Notes under the pieces: model-generated
Told to the model about the DNA's origin: nothing
What the model saw: the letters and a program-made list of their open reading frames with translations, nothing else
The model's database searches: none
DNA from: a virus
Length of the DNA: 49,786 nucleotides
Strand: one strand, 5' to 3'
Virus record (IMG/VR): IMGVR_UViG_3300009285_010839
Location: 1-49,786 of that record
Program-made: the position numbers and the translations under genes
In this document: positions 14,920 to 21,206 of the stretch, piece after piece
Layout: each line of letters starts with the position of its first letter
Numbering within the stretch: position 1 is the stretch's first letter

Positions 14920-15013
14920 TGTTGATCAGCTTTTTGTTTTTACACTTACCACATCTATTCTTTATTGTTTTAGTCATACACCAACAATTACGACAAAGAC
15001 TAATATCTACCAT
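14894..15013 (-). CDS. Small zinc-ribbon protein (CxxCWC type)
   Basis: A protein of 39 residues. Four to five cysteines in CRNCWC ... CGKC and a basic middle resemble the interrupted gene at 3012-3102 (CKICWC ... CCNC). It starts at ATG 15013 and its end overlaps the start of the WG microprotein gene in another frame. Confidence 0.6.
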   Translation of the reverse strand: MVDISLCRNCWCMTKTIKNRCGKCKNKKLINNEQLGTKI

Positions 15014-15042
15014 AAATAGATCTTTTTCAGTTTTTTTAACTT

Positions 15043-15591
15043 TTAGTTTCTAGCTGTCGAATAGATTATTTTTAAGGCCACAACGATTACGGCTGGAATT
15101 ACAAACACCATAATCGCTCCAAAAACATTATTTAAGATTGAACCAATATATGTAATGTTACTAAGGTAATTTCCACCAAGAGCTGTAACTATTACTAAAC
15201 TAAGTCCGGAAAAAAGAAATCTTTCTATTTCTTGTCCCGTAATATTCAAGAAACCAACTAAGAGACCCATCACGACAAGTGCTGAAACTAAAAATGGACC
15301 TAATGAAAAAAATCCGCTGATGATGGCAATTATTACTCCAATAATGAAAGCCCAACTTCCAAAAGCACTATTTCCCTTGATTAATTCATATTTATCTTCT
15401 TTTCTTCCCATGTTTTCAATCCTCCATTTTAACTTTTTAATCTGAATTCTCTTCACAATCTTATGAATTTTCTTTACTCTTTTCAATTCCTTCAAAGCAT
15501 ATTTGGTAGCAAAAAAACTACCAAGAGCAGAGCCAAAACCTGTAGCCATGCCAGTCATTACAATTTGAAGGAAAGGATTAAGATTAACCAT
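15043..15591 (-). CDS. Multi-pass membrane protein
   Basis: A protein of 182 residues. An N-terminal amphipathic or hydrophobic segment (GMATGFGSALGSFFA) is followed by a basic cytoplasmic loop of about 40 residues. Three hydrophobic helices follow (AFIIGVIIAIISGFFSLGPFLV; GLSLVIVTALGG; GAIMVFVIPAVIVVALKII). The segment VVMGLLVGFLNITGQEIERFL resembles a module I have seen in archaeal membrane proteins of unknown function. No transporter motif is recognised. Confidence 0.6.
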   Translation of the reverse strand: MVNLNPFLQIVMTGMATGFGSALGSFFATKYALKELKRVKKIHKIVKRIQIKKLKWRIENMGRKEDKYELIKGNSAFGSWAFIIGVIIAIISGFFSLGPFLVSALVVMGLLVGFLNITGQEIERFLFSGLSLVIVTALGGNYLSNITYIGSILNNVFGAIMVFVIPAVIVVALKIIYSTARN

Positions 15592-15664
15592 AATTCACAT
15601 ATTTTTTCACAATACCCCAAATATACGATTTTAGGATATTGACTTCTTTCCATACGGGTTAAAT

Positions 15665-15892
15665 TTATTTATTCCTTTGTTGGAAATATTGTTGAAGTTC
15701 TTCATCAGACACCGAATTTAATAATGTGATCACATCTGTTTGGTATCTTTGTTTGAGAAGAAACTTAAACATCCCCGGAAGAGTATATCTTCTTTTACCG
15801 GCCTTTTCATTGAAAGGTCTTAATCTTTCAATAGTTTGTTTATAATCTTCCTCCCTTAAAGGGATATAAGAAACTTTTCCTTCGTTTGCCAT
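15665..15892 (-). CDS. Hypothetical helical protein
   Basis: A protein of 75 residues (MANEGKVSYIPLREEDYKQT...), basic and helical, with GGAGG-type ribosome binding upstream (TTCCTCCT... on the plus strand at 15898) and a tandem TATA promoter further up. Its first gene position after that promoter supports expression. Function not recognised. Confidence 0.6.
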   Translation of the reverse strand: MANEGKVSYIPLREEDYKQTIERLRPFNEKAGKRRYTLPGMFKFLLKQRYQTDVITLLNSVSDEELQQYFQQRNK

Positions 15893-15930
15893 GGTTTCTA
15901 TCCTCCTAACTTTTTGTGTTAATTACTATT

Positions 15931-15968
15931 TATAAACTATATAAATCATTTAAACTATATAAATGTTT
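15931..15968 (-). promoter_or_regulatory. Tandem early-type TATA promoter
   Basis: On the minus strand AAACATTTATATAGTTTAAA and then ATTTATATAGTTTATA occur back to back, giving two overlapping TATA elements upstream of gene 15892. The repeat of TATATAGTTTA every about 18 bp could serve a regulator as well as TBP. Confidence 0.65.
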
Positions 15969-16002
15969 CTATTTTTAACATTTATAAAGAAATAATAATT
16001 TT

Positions 16003-16119
16003 TTACAATCTACCAATAGCTATAAGAAGTTCTCTATGTCCTTCTATGAGTTCATCAAAATCTCTTGAATTTTCTGATCTTTCCAGTTTTGAACCATTCT
16101 TTAATTTCTTTATCATCAT
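16003..16119 (-). CDS. Small acidic ORF overlapping the Fic gene
   Basis: A protein of 38 residues starting MMIKKLKNGSKLERSENSRD. It is preceded on the minus strand by GGGAGGATTTTT, a good ribosome-binding site, and overlaps the last 65 nt of the Fic/Doc gene in another frame. The position suggests an antitoxin-like partner, but antitoxins usually precede the toxin and no antitoxin motif is visible, so this is speculative. Confidence 0.4.
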   Translation of the reverse strand: MMIKKLKNGSKLERSENSRDFDELIEGHRELLIAIGRL

Positions 16120-16450
16120 AAAAATCCTCCCTTATCCCTTGTAATGTTTTTGCTTGTTTTCCACTATTTTCTACATTAAATTTTTTATTTTCATCTTCTA
16201 TAATTTTTTTACTTATGGCAAAAGCAGTTCTTCTATTACCGCTAGCAAAAGGATGATTTTTGCTTATACCTTTTATAAGGCAAACTGCTTTATCATAAAC
16301 ATCTCCCTTAATTTTTTTACATTCATTTGTTACATTTTGAAGTTTATCAATACTTAAAACTTTAGCTTGATCTGCCTTTTTTACTTTTATTTTTTCAATT
16401 ATTTTTTTATTTAAATCTATAATTTCTTGGATTTTTGGATTTTTAACCAT
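16055..16450 (-). CDS. Fic/Doc-family protein
   Basis: A protein of 131 residues, the size of Doc toxins. The signature HPFASGNRRTAF (about residues 66-77) matches the Fic motif H-P-F-x-x-G-N-x-R, whose histidine is the catalytic base and whose G-N-x-R binds phosphates. Fic proteins transfer AMP or other phosphorylated groups to proteins; Doc phosphorylates EF-Tu. No inhibitory (S/T)-x3-E-G-N helix is evident in the protein. It has its own early-type promoter (16461-16483). In a virus it could act on translation or as a toxin module against co-infecting elements. Confidence 0.85.
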   Translation of the reverse strand: MVKNPKIQEIIDLNKKIIEKIKVKKADQAKVLSIDKLQNVTNECKKIKGDVYDKAVCLIKGISKNHPFASGNRRTAFAISKKIIEDENKKFNVENSGKQAKTLQGIREDFYDDKEIKEWFKTGKIRKFKRF

Positions 16451-16459
16451 AAATATTAA

Positions 16460-16486
16460 ATAAACATTTAAACTATATAAATGTTT
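16460..16486 (-). promoter_or_regulatory. Early-type TATA promoter of the Fic gene
   Basis: Minus strand AAACATTTATATAGTTTAAA lies about 15-35 nt before ATG 16450. It is the same 20-nt motif as at 6609-6634 and 15950-15968. Confidence 0.7.
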
Positions 16487-16501
16487 GCGATTTATTTTGG
16501 T

Positions 16502-16861
16502 TCAATTGAAGAAATCAATCTCTGTTCCTTTAAGAATTGTCATTTCTAATGGTTCATGTGGTCTAAAAACATACACTAAACAATGAACATTATGAAATTT
16601 ACAAAAACGAATAATATTTTTTTTTTGATTTTTACCCCAATGTGGATATTTTCCTCTACATTCTTTAACTTCAATAACTTTTAAAACTTTTGTTGATCCT
16701 TGAATAATTTTATCTCCTAAATTAACTTTACAATCATTTAAAATCATAAAATCGAAACCTAAACCACAACCACTACTGATTTTTATTACGTTTAATTCTC
16801 CATATTCTTGGATAAGTTTTCTTTTAATTTGAATCTCAGTAGCATAACCTTTTCTGCTCAT
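16502..16861 (-). CDS. Archaeal Holliday-junction-resolvase-like nuclease (PD-(D/E)XK)
   Basis: A protein of 119 residues of Hjc-like size. A G-x-x-x-E entry helix (KGYATEIQIKRKLIQEYG), the strand with the first acid (GFDFMILND), the E-x-K motif (LKVIEVKEC) and a final strand (NVHCLVYVFRP) are in the order of PD-(D/E)XK resolvases and endonucleases. It could resolve replication or recombination intermediates of the virus. Its ATG overlaps the stop of the upstream ORF (ATGA). Confidence 0.7.
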   Translation of the reverse strand: MSRKGYATEIQIKRKLIQEYGELNVIKISSGCGLGFDFMILNDCKVNLGDKIIQGSTKVLKVIEVKECRGKYPHWGKNQKKNIIRFCKFHNVHCLVYVFRPHEPLEMTILKGTEIDFFN

Positions 16862-17004
16862 TGTCTTCGTTTCCTTTTATTATTAATATTTTTATATGTT
16901 ATTAAATCTTCAAAATATGAATTTAAAAATAATATCATTGACCGTTTTCTTGTATTTTGATCTTTAACATTATCTAGTTCAAAAATTGCATTTATTATAA
17001 CCAT
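16858..17004 (-). CDS. Hypothetical helical protein, uncertain start
   Basis: The 48-residue version starts at ATG 17004 (MVIINAIFELDNVKDQNTRK...). The same frame stays open and looks coding back to 17106 (FWREYEESDEQGKRDKI lies upstream of the ATG) but has no ATG, GTG or TTG there; ATT or ATA at 17101-17106 would be needed. Its TGA overlaps the resolvase ATG. Either the start is non-canonical or a base change removed it. Confidence 0.5.
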   Translation of the reverse strand: MVIINAIFELDNVKDQNTRKRSMILFLNSYFEDLITYKNINNKRKRRQ

Positions 17005-17112
17005 AATTTTATCTCTTTTTCCTTGTTCATCACTTTCTTCATATTCTCTCCAAAATTTAAAAGATAAATCTTCTGTATCGGTTGAGATTATTTCACTCCA
17101 AATTATTCACAA

Positions 17113-17439
17113 TTAATAATTTTTAAATGATTTTTTTCCGCAAAATCTACATCTAAAACGATATTCTTTTACCCAAATAGGTGCTTCATTAAATTTATGT
17201 TTTCCTTTTTTACAATTTGGAGGATTAAATAAATCCTCCAACCAAAATACCAAATAAAAACTTAAAAAAAAATAAAAAATAGACATGAAAAAAGTAATAG
17301 CTGAAACACCAAATATTTTAAATGTTATAAAAGTCATTCCAAGTGAAAATAAAAGAGCTAAAGAAAAAAATAAAATAATAATTGAAATAAGTTCAAAAAT
17401 AATTTTCCATGTTTTCTCCTTTTTATTCTTCAATCCCAC
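17113..17439 (-). CDS. Membrane protein with C-terminal zinc site
   Basis: A protein of 108 residues starting at GTG 17439. There are two transmembrane helices (IIFELISIIILFFSLALLFS and ITFFMSIFYFFLSFYLVF). A cytoplasmic-type tail has CKKGKHKF and CRFCGKK, four potential zinc ligands. The start overlaps the end of the WG microprotein gene by 10 nt. Function unknown. Confidence 0.6.
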   Translation of the reverse strand: MGLKNKKEKTWKIIFELISIIILFFSLALLFSLGMTFITFKIFGVSAITFFMSIFYFFLSFYLVFWLEDLFNPPNCKKGKHKFNEAPIWVKEYRFRCRFCGKKSFKNY

Positions 17440-17549
17440 ATCACTCTCCCGTTCTTGTTTACATGGCCAAATTTATCTTTGAGCTTAACCCCAGCTCTAC
17501 CTTCATTGAAATCTGCAACATAATCATATTTTTGTTTCCAGTTTTTCAT
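17430..17549 (-). CDS. WG-repeat microprotein 2
   Basis: A protein of 39 residues beginning MKNWKQKYDYVADFNEGRAG and containing KFGHVNKNGRV, where the WG is changed to FG. Same length and layout as 14800-14919 and 20290-20409. It is part of the minus-strand operon headed at 17814. Confidence 0.75.
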   Translation of the reverse strand: MKNWKQKYDYVADFNEGRAGVKLKDKFGHVNKNGRVMWD

Positions 17550-17551
17550 TG

Positions 17552-17640
17552 GTGATCACACATCATATTATCACCTGTTTCGGCAATCATAAATTCTTTT
17601 CCTAACATTCTAATTTCTATAATATCATCATCTCTTATTT
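17552..17640 (-). CDS. Short ORF of uncertain start
   Basis: Between 17635 and 17549 the minus strand reads IRDDDIIEIRMLGKEFMIAE then TGDNMMCDHQ to a TGA that overlaps the WG gene's ATG (CCAATGA). Only ATG 17607 is available (20 residues), while the coding-like part begins with ATA codons. It is like the frame at 17004-17106, which also lacks a canonical start. Confidence 0.25.
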
Positions 17641-17814
17641 CTTATAAAATTTTGAAAGGAATCTCAAACGTGAATCAATCGCTGATTTCTTTCGTGAAAA
17701 CTTGATCGTCTCTAAAATTCCAGTCTTTTGTTTTGCCAAGAAATATTCCGAAATTAATTTTTCAAGTTCTCTTAATACGTTTTCTTGACTTTTGTTAAAT
17801 CCTTGTACTACCAT
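17635..17814 (-). CDS. Small basic helical protein
   Basis: A protein of 59 residues (MVVQGFNKSQENVLRELEKL...), amphipathic helices with a basic end (FSRKKSAIDSRLRFLSKFYKK). Its ribosome-binding site is AGGAGGATTG, and a TTG three codons upstream is the alternative start. It is first in the operon 17814-14653 and is read from the long early-type promoter at 17905-17955. Function unknown. Confidence 0.6.
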   Translation of the reverse strand: MVVQGFNKSQENVLRELEKLISEYFLAKQKTGILETIKFSRKKSAIDSRLRFLSKFYKK

Positions 17815-17902
17815 AGTTCTCAATCCTCCTAATATTTTTTATTTTGCTTCTTTACCTTCAAATGGTTCAAATCTTAGCATTTTAATAATCTTTATTCATA
17901 AA

Positions 17903-17960
17903 TTATCTAAACTAAATAAACTATCTAGTATATAAAGATATTGGTAATTGTTTAAAAAGG
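17903..17960. promoter_or_regulatory. Bidirectional early promoter, copy 1 (operon 17814 / SepF)
   Basis: About 55 bp of this stretch are nearly identical to 19305-19360. It contains TCTTTATATACTAG on the minus strand (toward 17814) and AGTATATAAAGATA on the plus strand about 45 nt before the SepF ATG. Repeated TATCTAAACTAAATAAACTA gives a 9-10-bp periodic pattern that a regulator could read. Confidence 0.65.
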
Positions 17961-17983
17961 TATGTTCATTGTTCGGCTGTTAA

Positions 17984-18271
17984 ATGTCGGCTGGTGTCAA
18001 ACCGATTCTGGATTCACTCCGTGAAGGATATACGATTGCACTGATTAATATTAAACCCTTGAAAGATGTGGATTTGTCTGAACTCAAACGGGCTATCAAC
18101 AAACTCAAGAAAACCTGCGATGCACTTGAAGGCGATATTGCTGGATTTGGCGAAGACTGGATCTGTGTTACACCTTCCTTTGCACAGATTCATCGAGAAA
18201 CCAAAGTCGCACAGCCCCGAGGCCCCTCAGCACACGGACAAGGCCGTGATGATGATATGGAAGGGTTCTAG
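17984..18271 (+). CDS. sepF: SepF-like cell division protein, no membrane-targeting helix
   Basis: A protein of 95 residues matching the archaeal SepF core (DUF552). In order: EGYTIALINIKPLKDVDLSE, LKRAINKLKKTCDALEGDIA, then GFGEDWICVTPSFAQIHRE with the conserved G-D-I-x-G and V-T-P turns. SepF dimers bind the C terminus of FtsZ and tether it to the membrane in archaea that use FtsZ. Tethering needs an N-terminal amphipathic helix. Here an in-frame TAA (17981-17983) sits directly before the ATG, so that helix is truly absent. Its GC content is clearly higher than that of its neighbours, as for a recently acquired host gene. Confidence 0.85.
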   Translation: MSAGVKPILDSLREGYTIALINIKPLKDVDLSELKRAINKLKKTCDALEGDIAGFGEDWICVTPSFAQIHRETKVAQPRGPSAHGQGRDDDMEGF

Positions 18272-18564
18272 ATCTTGACAGAGATATCATCAGGTGGTAT
18301 TTGTTCCCCCAATTCGTGATAAATGTTATTTACGATACGACGTCCATCGAGAGAGAGCGAATATTTTAAATCTAAATGTGTGACTATTCCTAATTCTTCT
18401 AATCGTTTAAGTTTTTCTTCAATATCCACTATTGCTATTGAGAGATTTTTATGTAAATCAGCTATAGTGACATTCGGATTAAATTCACGCAGATAGAATA
18501 GTATTCTAAGTGTATCCCTATCGCTCATTGCCTTAATCCATTCATCCACGTTAACCATGACCAT
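18268..18564 (-). CDS. Winged-helix transcription regulator
   Basis: A protein of 98 residues. The MarR/ArsR-like winged-helix core runs LRILFYLREFNPNVTIADLH, NLSIAIVDIEEKLKRLEELG, IVTHLDLKYSLSLDGRRIVN, with the recognition helix followed by a wing and a final helix. It probably controls viral or host promoters. It converges on SepF with a 4-nt overlap. A second start three codons in (MVNVDEW) is possible. Confidence 0.75.
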   Translation of the reverse strand: MVMVNVDEWIKAMSDRDTLRILFYLREFNPNVTIADLHKNLSIAIVDIEEKLKRLEELGIVTHLDLKYSLSLDGRRIVNNIYHELGEQIPPDDISVKI

Positions 18565-18587
18565 TCACATTTATATTGAATCTTCAC

Positions 18588-18689
18588 TTATAAAGTTTGT
18601 GAGCAAAATTCAGTTGGTTTATCTTGAATTTCTGTCATAATTTGTATGGCAAGGATACTCCATGATTTACCATGAAGAAGAATTGCCAT
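18588..18689 (-). CDS. Short ORF with strong ribosome-binding site
   Basis: A protein of 33 residues (MAILLHGKSWSILAIQIMTE...) starting directly after AGGAGG on the minus strand (spacing shorter than usual). It lies just upstream of the winged-helix gene. No motif is recognised. Downstream of it, 18715-18790 has three copies of a CGTTACG-like word on the plus strand in a gene-free gap (18690-18844) that shows nothing else. Confidence 0.3.
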   Translation of the reverse strand: MAILLHGKSWSILAIQIMTEIQDKPTEFCSQTL

Positions 18690-18844
18690 CCTCCTATATC
18701 ACTTGATATTCTCTCGTCTGAAAGCATTTGCGTTATGGCGACCTGTATGTTGGCTCGTTACGCTTCTTTGCCCGTTACGGTTTTTTGATCAGATTTTTCA
18801 ATTATTTTCCCTCCTGTGTGAGTTTTTCAGTCCCAAAAAAACTT

Positions 18845-19267
18845 TTATTTTTGTTCTCTTGGTAAATCACTGGTATCAACTCTTAAATCTACATCTGGAA
18901 CAATCACTTGTGGTTTGAATGTAACTCTATAATGATATGCACTTGCTCCAACTGGTTCTATTTGTTCTACAAAATATGCAACATTGTCAGACAATCCTAA
19001 AAAGTGTTTTTTATATTGTTCATATCCAGTTTTACAAATAACTTCGAGTTCTGAATTAATGTCTCTCCCCGAAAAAACCGCACACTTTCCTGTTATTTCT
19101 AATAAATATTTATCCGTTATTCCATTGAAGAAAACAACTCTTCTGTTAATTTCAAAGTTATCCGCCGCTTTCACTAAGTTTTGTGAAGCTATTTGTGCAT
19201 CCTCACATCCTGCTAAAAATAATAATGCTAATATTCCTATCACAATTAATCCAATTTTAGTTTTCAT
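18845..19267 (-). CDS. Phage-type beta-sandwich lipoprotein
   Basis: A protein of 140 residues with a lipoprotein signal peptide (MKTKIGLIVIGILALLFLAG, lipobox LAGC, cysteine at about residue 21). The mature part, with AADNFEINRRVVFFNGITDK, GDVxxY-like later strands and YHYRVTFKPQVIVPDVDLR, matches from memory a small lipoprotein widespread in phages of actinobacteria and other bacteria (pattern ASQNL..AADNF-I-RR-VF-NGITDKYLL). It is unusual in an archaeal virus. The protein would be anchored outside the membrane and could serve in superinfection exclusion, which is inference. Confidence 0.75.
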   Translation of the reverse strand: MKTKIGLIVIGILALLFLAGCEDAQIASQNLVKAADNFEINRRVVFFNGITDKYLLEITGKCAVFSGRDINSELEVICKTGYEQYKKHFLGLSDNVAYFVEQIEPVGASAYHYRVTFKPQVIVPDVDLRVDTSDLPREQK

Positions 19268-19299
19268 TGTTTGTTCACCTTTTCTTTGTGTTTATTAGG

Positions 19300-19360
19300 T
19301 TTAAGCTATCTAAACTAAATAAACTATCTAGTATATAAAGATATTGATAGTTGTTTAAAA
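19300..19360. promoter_or_regulatory. Early promoter, copy 2 (lipoprotein gene)
   Basis: Near-identical over about 55 bp to 17903-17960, with the TATA string CTTTATATACTAG on the minus strand leading to the lipoprotein gene (ATG 19267). The segment directly downstream (19268-19290) has AAAGGTGAACAAACA before the ATG as ribosome-binding site. Confidence 0.65.
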
Positions 19361-19537
19361 AGAAGATATATTAATAACAATAAGGTATCCTATACCCATT
19401 CCAATTAGTGCACCTATTGTTCCTGCAAGAGCAGATCCAGTTAATACACTAATAGTTAATATGGAAAACATAATTAAATCATCATTCATATTCCTTTCCC
19501 TTATAAATCCATATATATCATAAAAATTATCATCCAT
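19355..19537 (-). CDS. Small membrane protein
   Basis: A protein of 60 residues with a charged N terminus (MDDNFYDIYGFIRERNMNDD) and two closely spaced hydrophobic stretches (IMFSILTISVLTGSALAGTI; GALIGMGIGYLIVI) rich in glycine. Holin-like in size and shape, but it lies far from the lysis end of the genome. Function unknown. Confidence 0.55.
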   Translation of the reverse strand: MDDNFYDIYGFIRERNMNDDLIMFSILTISVLTGSALAGTIGALIGMGIGYLIVINISSF

Positions 19538-19546
19538 TACTCATAT

Positions 19547-19798
19547 TTAATATTTATAAACCCAATTTTCATTCAATAAACACCAAAGATGTTTATAAGA
19601 TTTTGCTTTACTCTCAAAATGATTGCGAACAAGTGCTGTTCCTTCTCCAAATCCTTCTTTATGAGTAATATATTCATAACTTAACCATAATTCATGCAAT
19701 AACTCTTTTATATACTTCTGAGTATCTTCTGGTAGTTTCTCCATGGATTCTATAAATTGTTTTTCTTCTTCAGTTCGTTTATCTTGAATTTCCGCCAT
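19547..19798 (-). CDS. Hypothetical acidic helical protein
   Basis: A protein of 83 residues (MAEIQDKRTEEEKQFIESME... ending LLNENWVYKY). It is acidic at the N terminus with His/Trp-containing helices (ELLHELWLSYEYITHKEG). No family recognised. It sits between two other minus-strand genes with 6-9-nt gaps, so it is probably cotranscribed with 19805-20119. Confidence 0.55.
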   Translation of the reverse strand: MAEIQDKRTEEEKQFIESMEKLPEDTQKYIKELLHELWLSYEYITHKEGFGEGTALVRNHFESKAKSYKHLWCLLNENWVYKY

Positions 19799-19804
19799 AT
19801 AAAA

Positions 19805-20119
19805 TCACTTTGATAATTCTTCGTATGTTTCTTCTATTGCTTTTTTAACTTTGTTAACATATTCCTTGGTTGGGGGTTCTTTACCGATTGATTTGATATC
19901 TGCTCTTCCACCGATTTGTTTGAGTATGATTTCTGGTTCGTGATAATTAAATCTTTCTAGGGTATTGCTGTAAAATCCACATAATACACACTTATATTGC
20001 TTTTGAGTCGTTTTTGTTCCTTTTTGTGATCTTCTGAATCTTCCTTTTTCTTGATACCACCGTCTTGCTCGTTCTCTTGCAATAGCTGCATCTCTTCCTT
20101 CTTTCAATTCTTTTACCAT
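19805..20119 (-). CDS. Zinc-finger protein
   Basis: A protein of 104 residues from ATG 20119 (TTG 20131 and GTG 20125 are alternatives). A basic N-terminal helix (KELKEGRDAAIARERARRWY) leads to a C2H2/CCHH-type finger, YKCVLCGFYSNTLERFNYHE. The remainder is helical. It is the first gene left of the palindrome-rich divergent promoter (20159-20230), so it is a candidate for the regulator that binds there. Confidence 0.65.
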   Translation of the reverse strand: MVKELKEGRDAAIARERARRWYQEKGRFRRSQKGTKTTQKQYKCVLCGFYSNTLERFNYHEPEIILKQIGGRADIKSIGKEPPTKEYVNKVKKAIEETYEELSK

Positions 20120-20158
20120 ATTCACACTCAAAAGATAGGCTTTTACTTAAAGATTTCT

Positions 20159-20230
20159 TACTACTCTATAGTAGTAAACTACCCATGGGTAGTCTATAAT
20201 ATACTATGATTTCGGTTAATACATATTAAC
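20159..20230. promoter_or_regulatory. Operator cluster with three palindromes between divergent genes
   Basis: TACTAC-6-GTAGTA (20159-20176), a perfect 16-bp palindrome ACTACCCATGGGTAGT (20178-20193) and GTTAAT-ACAT-ATTAAC (20215-20230) lie in a row between the divergent genes at 20119 and 20290. The first two share the half-site ACTAC and read as tandem operators for one regulator. The plus-strand TATA box follows directly. Confidence 0.75.
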
Positions 20231-20232
20231 AG

Positions 20233-20252
20233 AAATATTTATATAGTTAATA
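20233..20252 (+). promoter_or_regulatory. Early-type TATA promoter of the 20290 operon
   Basis: AAATATTTATATAGTTAAT, 40-55 nt before ATG 20290, with AAGGTGATCAACC as ribosome-binding site. Same core as the promoters at 3087 and 16460. Confidence 0.65.
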
Positions 20253-20289
20253 TGCTTACTAAGTTTAAAAAATTATAAGGTGATCAACC

Positions 20290-20409
20290 ATGAACAACTG
20301 GAAACAAAAATATGATAATGTTGGATCTTTCACCGAAGGAAGAGCTCGTGTTAAACTCAATGGTAAATGGGGTCATGTTGATGAGAACGGGAAAGTGACG
20401 TGGGAGTGA
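20290..20409 (+). CDS. WG-repeat microprotein 3
   Basis: A protein of 39 residues beginning MNNWKQKYDNVGSFTEGRAR and containing KWGHVDENGKV. Third member of the family in this window. It is the first gene of the early plus-strand operon and overlaps the next start by 4 nt. Confidence 0.8.
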   Translation: MNNWKQKYDNVGSFTEGRARVKLNGKWGHVDENGKVTWE

Positions 20410-20585
20410 AAAAATATACCACAATCGGACTGAGTAAAAAAACAAAAGATGAATTATCTACTTTCGGAACCTTTAAAGATTCATTCGAAAAGATCATTCA
20501 AAGACTTTTAAGGGGTGCAAAAGATGATAGAAAAACTAAATCTGCCAGACATGAAGATTACGCAAAGCTGGGTCGACGTGACTGA
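20406..20585 (+). CDS. Ribbon-helix-helix-like small protein
   Basis: A protein of 59 residues starting at GTG 20406 (overlap GTGA with the previous stop). The start VKKYTTIGLSKKTKDELSTF followed by FEKIIQRLLRG has a beta strand then two helices, as in CopG/RHH repressors and antitoxin-like proteins, with a basic tail. It may bind the operators at 20159-20193. Confidence 0.6.
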   Translation: MKKYTTIGLSKKTKDELSTFGTFKDSFEKIIQRLLRGAKDDRKTKSARHEDYAKLGRRD

Positions 20586-20706
20586 TTATACACCAAACCA
20601 GGTTTTGCTTGCCTTTGAAGAAATTTATGCAATGAGAAGCAAAAATGGAAAGACCGAAGCTTTGGTATCTTATATTATTGACAAAAAAACAGGTGAAACC
20701 AAATGA
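20524..20706 (+). CDS. Hypothetical protein
   Basis: A protein of 60 residues (MIEKLNLPDMKITQSWVDVT...) starting at ATG 20524 after AAGGGGTGCAAAAG. It overlaps the previous gene by 62 nt in another frame and overlaps the next start by 4 nt. No motif is visible. Confidence 0.5.
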   Translation: MIEKLNLPDMKITQSWVDVTDYTPNQVLLAFEEIYAMRSKNGKTEALVSYIIDKKTGETK

Positions 20707-21155
20707 ACAGCGAAGACGAAGCGATACTGAACGAGATAAAAACATTCGCAGAAGCAAGAGATGTTTATTACTATTCTCCTTTAGGTAGTGAGATAAAAAA
20801 GAGGGCAGAAAATAAAATGCTTGAGCTTGCAAAAACATTCGCAGAAGCAAAAGATGTTTATGACACTTCTCCTTTTGGTAGCGAAATGGAAAAAAAGGCG
20901 AAAGAGAAAATGTTTGAGCTTGCAAAAATGAGCACGTTCGCAGAAGCAAGAGAAGTTTATCGTGTTTCTCCTTTTGGTAGCGAAATGGAAAAAAAGGCGG
21001 GAGAGAAAATGCTTGAACTTGCCAAAACATTCGCAGAAGCAAGAGACATTTATTACGCTTCTCCTTCTGGCAGCGAGATGAGAGGGAAGGCGAAAGAGAA
21101 AATGTTTGAACTAAAACCACACATAACAAAAATGATATTAAACAAAAACGGGTGA
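20703..21155 (+). CDS. Helical tandem-repeat protein (TFAEA-x3-Y-SPxGSE units)
   Basis: A protein of 150 residues made of four repeats of about 31-34 residues. Each has the pattern TFAEARDVYYYSPLGSEI then KKRAENKMLELAK, and the DNA repeats in step (starting at about 20739, 20834, 20934, 21027). Each unit predicts a helical pair. Similar (A/T)-x-EA-x2-VY-x2-(A/S)P-x-GSE units occur in archaeal and phage proteins of unknown function. Repeats this similar in DNA can vary in number by recombination. Confidence 0.7.
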   Translation: MNSEDEAILNEIKTFAEARDVYYYSPLGSEIKKRAENKMLELAKTFAEAKDVYDTSPFGSEMEKKAKEKMFELAKMSTFAEAREVYRVSPFGSEMEKKAGEKMLELAKTFAEARDIYYASPSGSEMRGKAKEKMFELKPHITKMILNKNG

Positions 21156-21206
21156 CTGATCTATAGATATTAAGTTTTGGGAACAGAAAGGCAAGGAGAT
21201 CGAAAA

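Noticed and set aside
20739-21110. CRISPR-like array
   Set aside because: The regular spacing comes from a coding repeat in one open frame; repeats are not identical and there are no spacers of constant length.
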